64,000 nucleotides of DNA from Halovenus carboxidivorans (GCF_009831575.1 NZ_WUUT01000005.1:248001-312000), one strand, 5' to 3'. Positions 1 to 8,828 are shown, counted from the stretch's first letter. Notes: generated by a model not told the origin, from the sequence alone. Translations and numbers: made by a program.

Positions 1-82
1 TCGGAGAAATAATTTCCATCGTTCAGAACACTCGTGGTGACACCGGGCTGGCTTTTTGTCGCTCCCACCCGAAGCCCCAGAT

Positions 83-538
83 ATGACGCTGCCAATCGAC
101 CCGACGGCGCTCACCGAGGAGGATATCGGTCAGAAGCGGGCGACGCTCGCGATGGACCACGAGCAAGCTATCGAGTTCGTCCGCGAGTGCTGTGAGGAGG
201 CCGGGTTCGGGATTCCGGTGGAGTTCTCCCCCTCCGAGTTACTGAACGAGAAAGTCGACGCGGACCGGGATCCCTACTACGTGTTGGGCGCCTGTAACCC
301 GCGGATGGCGAATCGGGCGCTCGACCTCTCGGAGAAGCGCATCGGTGGACTCTTCCCGTGTAACGTCATCGTCTGGGAGCGCGAACCCGGCACACAGGAG
401 GTGTACCACGTTTCGATCATGAAAATCGCGCGGCTCGTCGGGATGGCGCCCGACGACGAGGAGTGGGCAGAGTTGGTCGAAGACACCGGAGAACTCGTCG
501 ACGACCTCTTCGGGTTGATCGAATCGGAGGCGGTCTAA
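83..538 (+). CDS. DUF302-type small protein
   Basis: This is a 151-residue acidic soluble protein resembling the DUF302 family, whose members are small alpha/beta proteins of unknown biochemical role. The central part, with the GACNPRMANRALDL stretch followed by GGLFPCNVIVWE, is typical: a cysteine in a (G/A)xCNP context, then a hydrophobic strand. There is no signal peptide or membrane helix. An in-frame TTG lies 27 nt further upstream, but the ATG at 83 gives the more natural N-terminus (MTLPIDPTALTEED). It is followed after 72 nt by the phosphatase-like gene on the same strand, so the two may be co-transcribed, though the spacing is loose. The family assignment rests on motif resemblance; the function is unknown. 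Confidence 0.7.
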   Translation: MTLPIDPTALTEEDIGQKRATLAMDHEQAIEFVRECCEEAGFGIPVEFSPSELLNEKVDADRDPYYVLGACNPRMANRALDLSEKRIGGLFPCNVIVWEREPGTQEVYHVSIMKIARLVGMAPDDEEWAELVEDTGELVDDLFGLIESEAV

Positions 539-610
539 CCACCGGTTCGTTTCTCAGGAGTGAGAACACCACGCACAGACTGAAGTATCGCGAGCACATC
601 TGTTAGTACG

Positions 611-1168
611 ATGGGAAAAACAGACCGCCTCCTCCAGGACGCCCATCGACTTGGCCCCGCAGCGCCCGACGAAGAGTACGTCTACGGATCGTGTGCCCCC
701 GGCTGGCACGCGGCAGCGGACCACGAGACCTGTATCCGCGAGTGGATCGAGGATATGCGGGCCGCAGGGATGGAACGGGTCTGCTGTCTCATCGCGGCGG
801 CGGACGAGGAAGCCGAACAGGCCAACGTCGGGGTCTATCGCGAGGAGTTCGGAGCAGACCGCACGCTACACGCGTCGATTCCGACGGGGCGACTCGCCAC
901 GCCGGAGCGACTGGGATCGGAGATTCTCCCCTTCCTCGAAGCCGGGAAGGCGAACGACGAACCGGTCGTCGTACACGGGTTGTCCGGCCTCGGCCGGACC
1001 GGGCAGGTACTGGCCGCGTGGCTGGCCTACGACCGCGGCTACCGACCCGAACGGGCCGTCCGGATCGTCCAAGAGTACGGCCGCGACCCCGTCGAAACCG
1101 TGAGGGACGGCCCGGCCAGCGAGGCCGATCTGTTCGAGGTGCTGGAGACGGTCCGCGAGCGGGCGTAA
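611..1168 (+). CDS. tyrosine/dual-specificity phosphatase-like protein lacking the catalytic Cys
   Basis: A 185-residue protein with the end of a cysteine-phosphatase fold: a hydrophobic strand (EPVVVHGLSGLGRTGQV) at the place of the HCxxGxGRT phosphate loop, followed by a helix (LAAWLAYDRGY) as in haloarchaeal members. The loop keeps His122, the glycines, Arg129 and Thr130, but the nucleophilic Cys is Gly123 (codon GGG at 977-979). In cysteine phosphatases that residue is essential, so I infer a pseudophosphatase that could bind phosphorylated ligands without hydrolysing them. Earlier cysteines (CAPGW, CCLIAA) are not in a P-loop. The ATG at 611 is used. The HD phosphohydrolase gene follows 38 nt downstream on the same strand. 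Confidence 0.75.
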   Translation: MGKTDRLLQDAHRLGPAAPDEEYVYGSCAPGWHAAADHETCIREWIEDMRAAGMERVCCLIAAADEEAEQANVGVYREEFGADRTLHASIPTGRLATPERLGSEILPFLEAGKANDEPVVVHGLSGLGRTGQVLAAWLAYDRGYRPERAVRIVQEYGRDPVETVRDGPASEADLFEVLETVRERA

Positions 1169-1206
1169 GTACCGAGCCTTTTCAATCAGTGGACAGTAGC
1201 AGTAGT

Positions 1207-2433
1207 ATGGCGACGATCAAGGACAGTGTCCACGATCACATCGAGATACACGGCGTGGCCGAACAGTTGCTCGATACCCCACCGGTACAGCGACTCCGCC
1301 GGATCGGTCAACTCGGGACGGTCGATCTGGTGTACCCCTCCGCGAACCACACGCGGTTCGAGCACAGCCTCGGCGTCTACCACCTCGCCGACCGCGCGCT
1401 CGATCACCTCGGAATCGAGGGCAAGCAGGCCGAGCGTGTTCGCAGCGCCGCGCTGCTGCACGACATCGGGCACTGTCCGTACAGCCACAACATCGAGGAG
1501 GTGCTCTACCGGTACACCGGCAAGTACCACGACGAGGTCCACGATCTGATCGACTCCGGGCCAGTCGCGCAGACGCTCACCGACGCGGGGCTGAACCCCG
1601 ACCGGATCGCCGACCTGATCTCCGGCGAGGGGGAACTCGGCCAGTTGGTCTCCGGCGAACTCGACGTCGACCGGATGGACTATCTCGTCCGCGACGCCCA
1701 CCACACCGGCGTCCCCTACGGCACCATCGACCACGAGCGACTGATCCGGGAACTCCGGTTCGTCGACGGCGAACTCGTCCTCGACGAGAACAACGTCCAG
1801 ACCGCCGAGAGCCTCCTGCTCGCACGCGCGCTGATGAACCCGACCGTCTACCAGCACCACGTCGCCCGAATCGCCAAGGCGATGCTCCGCCGCGGCGTCG
1901 AGCGCGTGCTAGCCGCCGACGCGGCCGACGCCGAATCCCTCCGACGGATGGACGATTACGATCTGCTGTCGACGCTTCGGGACTGCCCGGACAGCGGGGA
2001 CATCGCCGGCCGACTCGACAGCCGGGAGCTATTCAAACGGGCCCTGTGGACGGAACTCGACGCCGTTCCGAGCGAGTTGCTCGGTGCGGACCACCAGGAG
2101 ATCCAGTCCTTCGAGCGCGAAATCGCCGCCGAGGCGAACGTCGACCGCGAGGCCGTGATCCTCGACGTGCCGTCGAAACCGGAGATGAAAGAGTCCTCCT
2201 CGCGCGTGCTCGTCAACGGAGAGGTCCGGACCCTCGACGAGCAGTCGACGCTGGTGACCGCACTCCAGCAGGCCCAGCGCGATCAGTGGCGGATGGGGGT
2301 CTACGCGCCCCAAAACGTCAGCGAACGGGTCGGCACGGCAGCAGTCAGGGTGCTCGGGCTGGATCTCGACGGCACCCGCATCCGCGATGTCCGATCCGGG
2401 ATCAACGCCCGGCTCGACGAGTTCGACCAGTAG
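1207..2433 (+). CDS. HD-domain phosphohydrolase (dNTPase-like)
   Basis: A 408-residue HD-superfamily metal-dependent phosphohydrolase of the kind related to dGTPases/dNTP triphosphohydrolases. The N-terminus has the family pattern: IHGVAEQLLDTPPVQRLRRI, then NHTRFEHSLGVYHLA (first His), AALLHDIGHCPYSHNIEE (HD pair) and DVDRMDYLVRDAHHTG (final metal Asp), so all four metal ligands appear present. Archaeal and bacterial relatives act on nucleoside triphosphates; the substrate here cannot be told from sequence. The start is the ATG at 1207. A longer open frame reaches upstream, but it only shadows the preceding gene. It ends 6 nt before the convergent FKBP gene. Confidence 0.85.
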   Translation: MATIKDSVHDHIEIHGVAEQLLDTPPVQRLRRIGQLGTVDLVYPSANHTRFEHSLGVYHLADRALDHLGIEGKQAERVRSAALLHDIGHCPYSHNIEEVLYRYTGKYHDEVHDLIDSGPVAQTLTDAGLNPDRIADLISGEGELGQLVSGELDVDRMDYLVRDAHHTGVPYGTIDHERLIRELRFVDGELVLDENNVQTAESLLLARALMNPTVYQHHVARIAKAMLRRGVERVLAADAADAESLRRMDDYDLLSTLRDCPDSGDIAGRLDSRELFKRALWTELDAVPSELLGADHQEIQSFEREIAAEANVDREAVILDVPSKPEMKESSSRVLVNGEVRTLDEQSTLVTALQQAQRDQWRMGVYAPQNVSERVGTAAVRVLGLDLDGTRIRDVRSGINARLDEFDQ

Positions 2434-2439
2434 AGGGAA

Positions 2440-2913
2440 TCAGGAAACGTCGACGACTTCGATCTCGAATTCGAGCGTCTCGCCGGCGAGTTCGTGGTTG
2501 AAATCGACGACGACGCTGTCCTCTTTGATCTCGGTGACCTGTCCGGGGAGCCCCGACTCCTTGGCTTCGACCTCGAAGCCGATTTCGAGTTCGCGGTCGC
2601 CCATCATCTCCTCGAAGGCCTCGCGGTCGTACTCCGCGACGCGGGACTCCTTGTGCGGGCCGTAGGCCTTCTCCGGCGGGATCCGCACCGCCGTCGAGTC
2701 ACCGTCTTCGAGTCCGCGAAGCGCCTCTTCGAGTCCGTCGATGACGTTGCCTTCGCCGATGTTGACCGTCAACGGCTCGTACGCGCGGTCGGGGTGTTCG
2801 TCTGCGAGCCCTGTCTCCTCCGCCAGGGCACGATCCGACGTGTCGAAGAGCGTTCCGTCTTCGAGTCGTCCGACGTATTCGATGGTCACGCTGTCGCCCT
2901 CTGAGATTGTCAT
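2440..2913 (-). CDS. FKBP-type peptidyl-prolyl cis-trans isomerase (SlyD-like)
   Basis: A 157-residue FKBP-family prolyl isomerase of the SlyD type, a cytoplasmic folding helper. The N-terminus (GDSVTIEYVGRLEDGTLFDT) and the block NIGEGNVIDGLEEALRGL are the FKBP core split by an insert-in-flap domain; the C-terminal VVDFNHELAGETLEFEIEV is the conserved end of archaeal SlyD-like proteins. There is no His-rich tail, unlike E. coli SlyD. The ATG at 2913 is favoured because the upstream open frame reads through unrelated sequence. The hypF operon ends 50 nt upstream on the same strand. SlyD takes part in nickel insertion into hydrogenase in E. coli, so its place just downstream of the hydrogenase operon is suggestive, but haloarchaea carry such genes without hydrogenase too. 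Confidence 0.88.
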   Translation of the reverse strand: MTISEGDSVTIEYVGRLEDGTLFDTSDRALAEETGLADEHPDRAYEPLTVNIGEGNVIDGLEEALRGLEDGDSTAVRIPPEKAYGPHKESRVAEYDREAFEEMMGDRELEIGFEVEAKESGLPGQVTEIKEDSVVVDFNHELAGETLEFEIEVVDVS

Positions 2914-2962
2914 ACATGTCTCTCGGTGAGCCACGCAAATAAGCGGGGCGGAGCCGAGCGAG

Positions 2963-5242
2963 TCAGCTGTCGGCCAACCGTGCGCTCGCGGCGACGGCCT
3001 GGCCGTACGCGAGGCCGGCGTCGCCGGGCGGAACGCGGTGGTGGCCGAGGTAGGTGTAGCCTGCTGTTTCGACCCGCTGGCGAACGACGCGATCGATCGC
3101 CTCGTTGTACGCGACTCCGCCGGTGAAGCCGACCGCGTCGAGAGACCGCTCGTCGGCGGCAGTGACGGCAATCTCAGCGAGGCCGAGACCGAGCAACCGC
3201 TGTGCGGTCGCAGCGACGACCGACGAGTCCCGGTGTGTGTCGAGCGAGGCGAGGCGATCCATCGCCGCGGTGGCATCGAGACGTAACTGACCGTCTCGTC
3301 GGGTGAGCGGCGGGTCCAGCGCGACCGGATCGCCCGCCGCGGCCTCCAGTCGCATCGCCGGTTCACCCCGGTAGCGCCGGACCGAGCAGACGCCCAACAG
3401 CGCCGCAACCGCGTCGAGGAATCGCCCGGCACTGGTCGAGTACGGGCTGTTGACCCCCGCAACTGGCTGTTCGAGGATCGTTTCGGCGTCAGCCCGCGAG
3501 GACGCGGCCTCGCTGTTACGCAGGAGCGATACTGCGCGCTCGCGATCCGTATCCGACAGCAGCGCCGCCGCGACGCGGGCCGGTTCCCTGACTGCAGCCT
3601 CGCCACCGGGAAGCCGAAACCGAGAGAGGCCACCGACGCGTTCGGAATCGGCAAGTCCGGAATCGAGGACCTCACCGCCCCGGACGACGCCGTCGGGGCT
3701 GTAGCCCGTGCCGTCCGCCGCGATGACGATCGCTCTGTCACGGTCGTGCTCCGCGAGCAACGACGCCGCGTGTGCGTGGTGATGCTGGACCGCCACGGTC
3801 CGCTCCGCCCGGTCGGTCGCAATAGCTGTCGTCTCCAACTCCGGGTGGCAGTCGTGAGCGACGACGTCCGGAGAGACGGACAGGAGTTCGCAGAGCCGGT
3901 TCGACGCCTCCCGGTGTGCGTCCGCGGCGGTCGGCGTTTCAGGCTCCCCGATGTGCTGTGACGGGAGAACGATATCGCCCCGAGTGAGCGCCACGGTCAC
4001 ATCGGTTCCCGCACCGACGGCGAGCACCTCGGCGTCGGCCTGTACCGGTCGGTCGAGCGGCCGCGGGACGTGCCCACGGGACCGACGGAGCAGCCGCCGG
4101 TCGCCGTTGACGGGCCGAACGACGCTGTCGTCACAGCGGTTGACGATTTCGCGGTCGTGGACGAGCGCGGCGTCCAGAGCGTCCGACAGCGCGAGGAGCG
4201 ACGACCGATCGGTCGCCATCGGCTCGCCGGGGCGGTTCGCGCTCGTCATCACCAGCGGTCCCGAGTCGAGACGCTCGAACAGCAGGTGGTGGATCCCGCT
4301 GTAGGGGAGCATGACGCCAACAGTGTCGAGGCCGGGCGCGACGGCGTCGAGCCAGTCCGTTCGCCCGTGTCCGAGGAGAACGATCGGGCGGCGCTTGCTC
4401 CGGAGGAGATCCGCGGCCCCGGGCGTGACGGTCGCAAACTCCCGGACCGAATCGAGCGAACGGGCCATCGTCGCGAGCGGCTTCGCAGGACGGCCGAGTC
4501 GGGTGCGGAGACGTTCGACGAGGTCCGGGTCGGTGCCGTCACAGGCGATGTGACAGCCACCCGTCCCCATGAGTCCGACAACTGCGCCCTCGTCCAGCCG
4601 CGTTCCGATCCAGTCGAGGGCGTCAGTTCCCGTGGCTCGGGTCGTTCCGTCGGTGTCGACGGCGGAAAGCGTCGGGCCGCAGTCCGGACAGGCGATCGTC
4701 TGTGCGTGAAACCGACGATCGGTGCGGTCTTCGTAGTCGTCTCGGCATGCCGAACAGGGTTCAAACTCCGCCATCGCGGTCGTCGCCCGGTCGTACGGGA
4801 GCGCACGAGTGACGGCAAACCGCGGACCGCAGTCGACACAGGCGGTCGCCCAGTAGTCGTGAAACCGCGATGTCTCCGAGCGGATCTCCTCACGACACGC
4901 CGCACAGAGCGCCGTATCCGGTGGGACCAGTGTCGTCCGGTTCGGACCCTCCTCGGAGGGGACGATCTCGAACTCGTCGGTCCCCTGCGGTTCGGCCTCC
5001 GAGACCTCGATGTCGGCGAGGGTAGCCAACCGCGGCGGATCGGATCGGACGCGCTGGGCCGCCCGTTCGACCGCCTGCCGGTCACCCTCGAAGTGGATCT
5101 CGACGCCGGCGTCGGTGTTCGCGACCGAACCGGTGACACCCGCCTCGGCGGCGGTGCGGGCGACAAACGGCCGAAATCCGACTCCCTGGACGGTGCCCCG
5201 AACCGTCAGCGAAAGCGCGAACCGCTCAGTGTTCGTGGGCAT
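2963..5242 (-). CDS. hypF: HypF carbamoyltransferase, hydrogenase maturation
   Basis: HypF makes the thiocarbamate on HypE from carbamoyl phosphate, the first step in making the CN ligands of the [NiFe] active site. All domains are visible in the 759 residues: acylphosphatase (VRGTVQGVGFRPFVAR, about residues 13-28), two paired CxxC zinc fingers (CAACREE, CVDCGPRF, CSACRDD, CPDCGP), a YrdC/Sua5-like domain with GLMGTGGCHIACDGT, and a C-terminal Kae1-like domain with VQHHHAHAASLLAEH and a GxxYNEA segment. Length matches the family. It overlaps hypB by 17 nt and is the last gene of the hydrogenase operon. Assignment is secure. Confidence 0.97.
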   Translation of the reverse strand: MPTNTERFALSLTVRGTVQGVGFRPFVARTAAEAGVTGSVANTDAGVEIHFEGDRQAVERAAQRVRSDPPRLATLADIEVSEAEPQGTDEFEIVPSEEGPNRTTLVPPDTALCAACREEIRSETSRFHDYWATACVDCGPRFAVTRALPYDRATTAMAEFEPCSACRDDYEDRTDRRFHAQTIACPDCGPTLSAVDTDGTTRATGTDALDWIGTRLDEGAVVGLMGTGGCHIACDGTDPDLVERLRTRLGRPAKPLATMARSLDSVREFATVTPGAADLLRSKRRPIVLLGHGRTDWLDAVAPGLDTVGVMLPYSGIHHLLFERLDSGPLVMTSANRPGEPMATDRSSLLALSDALDAALVHDREIVNRCDDSVVRPVNGDRRLLRRSRGHVPRPLDRPVQADAEVLAVGAGTDVTVALTRGDIVLPSQHIGEPETPTAADAHREASNRLCELLSVSPDVVAHDCHPELETTAIATDRAERTVAVQHHHAHAASLLAEHDRDRAIVIAADGTGYSPDGVVRGGEVLDSGLADSERVGGLSRFRLPGGEAAVREPARVAAALLSDTDRERAVSLLRNSEAASSRADAETILEQPVAGVNSPYSTSAGRFLDAVAALLGVCSVRRYRGEPAMRLEAAAGDPVALDPPLTRRDGQLRLDATAAMDRLASLDTHRDSSVVAATAQRLLGLGLAEIAVTAADERSLDAVGFTGGVAYNEAIDRVVRQRVETAGYTYLGHHRVPPGDAGLAYGQAVAASARLADS

Positions 5243-5834
5243 GCGTCGCTTGCAAATCTCGAAGTCGCCGCTCCAGTGCTTCGATTCCCTCGCCGGTCAC
5301 AGCACTGGTCAACACGACCGGGCACTCCGGATCGATCTCCCGGAGATCCGCGCGCATCCGGTCGGGATCGACACCGACAGCCTCCGCGATGTCGATCTTG
5401 TTGATGACGACGAGGTCACAGGCCTGAAACAGCAGCGGATGTTTGCGGATCACGTCCTCGCCCTCGGTGACGCTGACAACGACGACCCGCACCGTCGCGC
5501 CGAGCGGGAAATCCGCCGGACAGACCATGTTCCCGACGTTCTCGACGTACAGCGTATCGAGCCGACTGAGTTCGAACGCGCCGAGGGCGTCACCGACCCG
5601 CTCGGGATCGAGGTGACAGTCCTTCCCGGTCGTCACGTCTGCGACCGGGATACCGAGGTCTCGGTACCGGCGGGCGTCGTCGTCGCCGGCGACATCACCG
5701 GCGATAACGCCGACCCGCTCGCTGGCAGGAGAACGCGAGACCAACTGCTCGATCAGCGCCGTCTTCCCACTACCGGTCGCGCCGAGCATCTCGACGGCGT
5801 CGATATCGTTATCGTGTGTGAGCCGCTCGTGCAC
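5226..5834 (-). CDS. hypB: HypB nickel-insertion GTPase (N-terminus disturbed)
   Basis: HypB is a GTPase that, with HypA, delivers nickel to the hydrogenase large subunit. The Walker A loop (MLGATGSGKTALIEQL), the ENVGNMVCPADF metal/switch segment and the NKID guanine motif (VVINKIDIAEAVGVD) are all present. The only start codon in this frame is the GTG at 5834. The same frame upstream (about 5835-5903) still reads as clear HypB N-terminus, with a GHDHTDER histidine-rich patch and a helix of alternating acidic and basic residues, yet no ATG, GTG or TTG occurs before the end of hypA. An ATG at 6001 that overlaps the hypA stop (ATGA) is in another frame. A frameshift in the 5' part is therefore likely, either a sequence error or real damage. 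It overlaps hypF by 17 nt. Confidence 0.9.
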   Translation of the reverse strand: MHERLTHDNDIDAVEMLGATGSGKTALIEQLVSRSPASERVGVIAGDVAGDDDARRYRDLGIPVADVTTGKDCHLDPERVGDALGAFELSRLDTLYVENVGNMVCPADFPLGATVRVVVVSVTEGEDVIRKHPLLFQACDLVVINKIDIAEAVGVDPDRMRADLREIDPECPVVLTSAVTGEGIEALERRLRDLQATHAHEH

Positions 5835-5997
5835 ACGTGTAGCTTCCCGTTCGATCGCTTCCAGTACGTCTGCCGTTCTCTCGTCGGTGTGGTCGTGGCC
5901 GAACCGATGGCAGCGGACGAGTCTACGAGACTCCCGAGGCCGGGGAACGGGTCGGTTCCAGTGCGGTACAGTCCGTCGCGTCGATTTCGATGTGTGG

Positions 5998-6393
5998 TCA
6001 TGTATGCGTCGAGATGGTCTCCGAATCAGCCGGATCCGGAACCTCGATACTTCTGAGCCGACACTCCCGGCCGGCGGTCAGCGACACGCGTTCACCACAG
6101 CTCGGACACCGGACTGACGGCGCGCGCTGTCCGGCGTCCGACAACGTCGTCAGCGTGCCGCACCAGCCGCAGTCACACGTCCCGCGGGCTCGTACACGCT
6201 CGAACTCGACAGTCGCCGCCGCCGCTTTCGTTCCCTCGGCGACGGCCTCCAGACAGAACCGTAGCTGTCGGGGGGCGATGTGTGTCGCCGTCCCGACTTC
6301 GACAGTTAGCGTCTCGATCTCGGCGGCGTCGTACTCGTCGGCAACACACAGCGCCCGATCGAGGAGCCGCTGTGCGAGTGTGAGTTCGTGCAT
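5998..6393 (-). CDS. hypA: HypA nickel/zinc chaperone for hydrogenase
   Basis: HypA binds nickel and partners HypB in loading the [NiFe] site. The N-terminal MHELTLAQRLLDRAL carries the invariant Met-His-Glu nickel-binding start, and the zinc site is formed by CDCGWCG and CPSCGE about residues 74-97. At 131 residues it is slightly longer than the usual 113-120 because of a C-terminal tail. The ATG at 6393 is fixed by the MHE motif. The gene sits 1 nt from the end of hypE and its TGA overlaps an out-of-frame ATG at the presumed hypB start. Confidence 0.96.
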   Translation of the reverse strand: MHELTLAQRLLDRALCVADEYDAAEIETLTVEVGTATHIAPRQLRFCLEAVAEGTKAAAATVEFERVRARGTCDCGWCGTLTTLSDAGQRAPSVRCPSCGERVSLTAGRECRLRSIEVPDPADSETISTHT

Positions 6394-6394
6394 G

Positions 6395-7429
6395 TCAGCA
6401 GATCCGCGGTAGCTGTTGGCCGCTCGGCTCTGTCAGGTAGCGCTGCCCGATGCCCGTATCGACGACGACCCGACCGGTGTGGTCATCGACAGCGTCGCCG
6501 ATCAGCGCCGCTTGTTCGCCACCGGGGGTCGCCCGCACGGCATCGAGCACCGACTCGGCGTCCTCAGGTGCGACGCCGAGAACCATCCGTCCCTCACAGG
6601 CCACGGTCTTCGGGTCGAGTCCGAGGACCGCTGCTGCGCTATCGGTGGCGCCGCTGACAGGCACCGCCCGGTCCTCAGCGACGAGACCGACGCCGCTGCG
6701 CGCTGCGAGTTCAGTGAGGGCGGTAGCAAGCCCGCCGCGGGTCGGATCCGTCGCGGCCGTGACGGTGCCCGCCTCGCGGGCGGCCGCAACCAGGTGGTTG
6801 ACCGGCGCGACATCGCTGCGGAGGTCCGTCTCGAAGTCGAATCCCTCACGTGCAGCCAGCAGCGCGATGCCGTGCTGACCGACGGGGCCGGTCACCAACA
6901 GTCGGTCGCCAGGTGACAGGCCGTCGCTCGTGAGCTGTTCACCGCGGGGTATCCGGCCGATACCGGTGGTGTTGAGGACGATCCCGTCGAGGTCGTCGGG
7001 CGGCAGGACCTTCGTGTCGCCGGTCTGGACGCTGACGCCACACTCCTCGGCGGTCTCGGCCATCGAATCGAGGATCGTTTCGATCCGGTCGGTGGGCGTC
7101 CCCGCCTCGACCACCAGTCCACAGGTCAGCGTCAGGGGCTCGACGGCCCCCATCGCCGCGAGGTCGTTGACCGTTCCCGCGACACCGAGACGCCCCAGGT
7201 CGCCGCCCGGAAACACCGGCGGATCGACCACGTGGCTGTCGGTGGTCACGACCAGCGAGCGGTCGCCGTCCGGCAGCACCGCGCCGTCGTCAAGCGCCGG
7301 CAGGCCGACGCCGTCGGCAATCGGATCACCGAGCCGCTCCAGTACCGTCTCGGAGAGAAACGAGCGCATCTCCGCCCTCCCCGCGCCGTGTGCGGCGGTC
7401 AGCGTCTCGGCTTCGTCGTCCGCGCTCAT
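6395..7429 (-). CDS. hypE: HypE hydrogenase maturation protein
   Basis: HypE receives the carbamoyl group from HypF on its C-terminal cysteine and dehydrates it to thiocyanate, the CN donor for the active-site iron. The 344-residue protein ends in PRIC, the required terminal cysteine. It has the AIR synthase/PurM-type ATP-binding features: DDGAVLPDG, VVTTDSHVVDPPVFPGGDLG, VNDLAAMGAVEP, QTGDTKVLP and TDPTRGGLATALTELA. The ATG at 7429 overlaps the hypD stop by 4 nt (ATGA), which fixes the start; the longer open frame upstream is a shadow of hypD. Confidence 0.97.
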   Translation of the reverse strand: MSADDEAETLTAAHGAGRAEMRSFLSETVLERLGDPIADGVGLPALDDGAVLPDGDRSLVVTTDSHVVDPPVFPGGDLGRLGVAGTVNDLAAMGAVEPLTLTCGLVVEAGTPTDRIETILDSMAETAEECGVSVQTGDTKVLPPDDLDGIVLNTTGIGRIPRGEQLTSDGLSPGDRLLVTGPVGQHGIALLAAREGFDFETDLRSDVAPVNHLVAAAREAGTVTAATDPTRGGLATALTELAARSGVGLVAEDRAVPVSGATDSAAAVLGLDPKTVACEGRMVLGVAPEDAESVLDAVRATPGGEQAALIGDAVDDHTGRVVVDTGIGQRYLTEPSGQQLPRIC

Positions 7430-8538
7430 TGTCGGACCTCCCCGAACGTCTGTCTGATCCGGCACGGACCCTCGTCGCTGACCATGCACGCGCCCACGGG
7501 GCTGGCCGGCGTACACTCCTCGCCGAACAGCGGACACTCCCGCGGCGCCGCGTGGCCCGCCATAATATCCCCACAGATACACTCGGTCGTCTCACTGTCG
7601 CGGTCGACTTCGATATCGAACCGCTCCCGGGCGTCGTAGGCCGCGTACTCGGGACGGATCGCGAGCGTCGCATCGGGGACCGCCGCGATGCCGCGCCACT
7701 CGCCCTCGACGCGCTCGAAGACATCCCAGAGGGCCGTCTGCGCCGCCTGATTGCCCGTAGCGCTCACGCAGCGGGGGTAAGCGTTGACGACTGCCGGCTC
7801 GTCGTCGGCAATCGCTTCGACCAACTCGACGAGCGCGTACAACACGTCGAGCGGTTCGAACCCACCGACGACGACCGGCAGGTCGTGGGTCCCAGCGATG
7901 GGCTCGAAGACCTCCGTCCCGGTGATCGTCGCCGCGTTCCCCGCGGCGAGAAAGCCGTCGACACGGGTGTTCGGGTGCGCGGCGACGACATCCATGGCTG
8001 GCGGGACGTATTTGTGCGCCGACAGCACGGAGAAGTTGGCCGGCGGATCGTTTCGGAGGACACTCGCGGTCGGTGCCGCGGTCGTCTCGAATCCGACGCC
8101 GAAGAAGACGACCTCCTGGTCGGTTTCGGCCGCGAGCGACACGGCGTCGGCTGCGCTGTAGACGACTTCGACATCGCCACCGGCATCGCGAACCGCAGCG
8201 AGGCTTCGGTCGCCGCCGGGCACGTCGAGCATGTCTCCGTACGTGGCGACGAGTTTGCCGGACTCCGCCAGTGTGACCGCCTCGTCGACCTCCGCGCTGT
8301 CGGTCACACAGACCGGACAGCCCGGACCCATTGCGACGGTCAAACCGTCGGGCAGGATGCTCCGGAGGCCGAACTCGGCGATCGTCTGCTCGTGCGTGCC
8401 ACAGACGTGAACGATCCGGATCGAATCGTCTGCTCGGTCGACGAGTGACTCCAACCGCGCTCGTAACGCGTCGGCGCGTTCCGGGTCACGGAAGGTCAGC
8501 TCGTCGGCCCCGGAGTCGGCAGGACCCCCGGCGGTCAC
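7426..8538 (-). CDS. hypD: HypD hydrogenase maturation iron-sulfur protein
   Basis: HypD carries a [4Fe-4S] cluster and, with HypC, forms the scaffold where the Fe(CN)2CO unit is assembled. The 370 residues show the family motifs in order: VHVCGTHEQTI, GPGCPVCVT, the GVGFETTAAPTA block, LSAHKYVPPAM and the C-terminal cysteine cluster ECICGDIMAG, CPLFGEECTP, GACMVSDEGPCR. Length is normal. Both ends overlap their neighbours by 4 nt, consistent with translational coupling within the operon. Confidence 0.98.
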   Translation of the reverse strand: MTAGGPADSGADELTFRDPERADALRARLESLVDRADDSIRIVHVCGTHEQTIAEFGLRSILPDGLTVAMGPGCPVCVTDSAEVDEAVTLAESGKLVATYGDMLDVPGGDRSLAAVRDAGGDVEVVYSAADAVSLAAETDQEVVFFGVGFETTAAPTASVLRNDPPANFSVLSAHKYVPPAMDVVAAHPNTRVDGFLAAGNAATITGTEVFEPIAGTHDLPVVVGGFEPLDVLYALVELVEAIADDEPAVVNAYPRCVSATGNQAAQTALWDVFERVEGEWRGIAAVPDATLAIRPEYAAYDARERFDIEVDRDSETTECICGDIMAGHAAPRECPLFGEECTPASPVGACMVSDEGPCRIRQTFGEVRQ

Positions 8539-8828
8539 GGCTGTTCACCTCCATGCGCCGGCTCGGCGGCTGCCGCGGGCTCTGTTCGCCGGTCCGCGAG
8601 GCTAGTGCGGTCGTCCTCGATTGCGGCCTCGTACAGTTCGACGGTCCGTTCGACCTCGTGCTCCGGGATCTTGCGAATCGCGAACCCGGCGTGTGTGAGG
8701 ACGTAATCGCCGGGCGAGATCTGGTCGCCGACGATGTCGACCCGAACCCACTTCTCCGCGCCGCCGAAATCGACCAGCGCCTCCGTGCCGTCGATCTCGT
8801 CGATTTCGCCGGGGATACCGAGACACAT
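8535..8828 (-). CDS. hypC: HypC/HybG/HupF-type hydrogenase chaperone
   Basis: HypC escorts the iron precursor between HypD and the large subunit, using its N-terminal Cys2. The protein begins MCLGIPGEIDEIDG, and the OB-fold core continues with GDYVLTHAGFAIRKIPEHE, typical for the family. At 97 residues it has about 20 extra C-terminal residues rich in Ala, Glu and Pro that are not part of the usual fold. The ATG at 8828 overlaps the preceding protease stop (ATGA), and the hypC stop overlaps hypD. Confidence 0.97.
   Translation of the reverse strand: MCLGIPGEIDEIDGTEALVDFGGAEKWVRVDIVGDQISPGDYVLTHAGFAIRKIPEHEVERTVELYEAAIEDDRTSLADRRTEPAAAAEPAHGGEQP

Noticed and set aside
5753-6001. 82-residue frame from the ATG at 6001, overlapping the hypA stop, as a separate gene
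   Set aside because: It has poor third-position GC, no resemblance to any protein and runs into hypB in another frame. It is better explained as the remains of the original hypB start.
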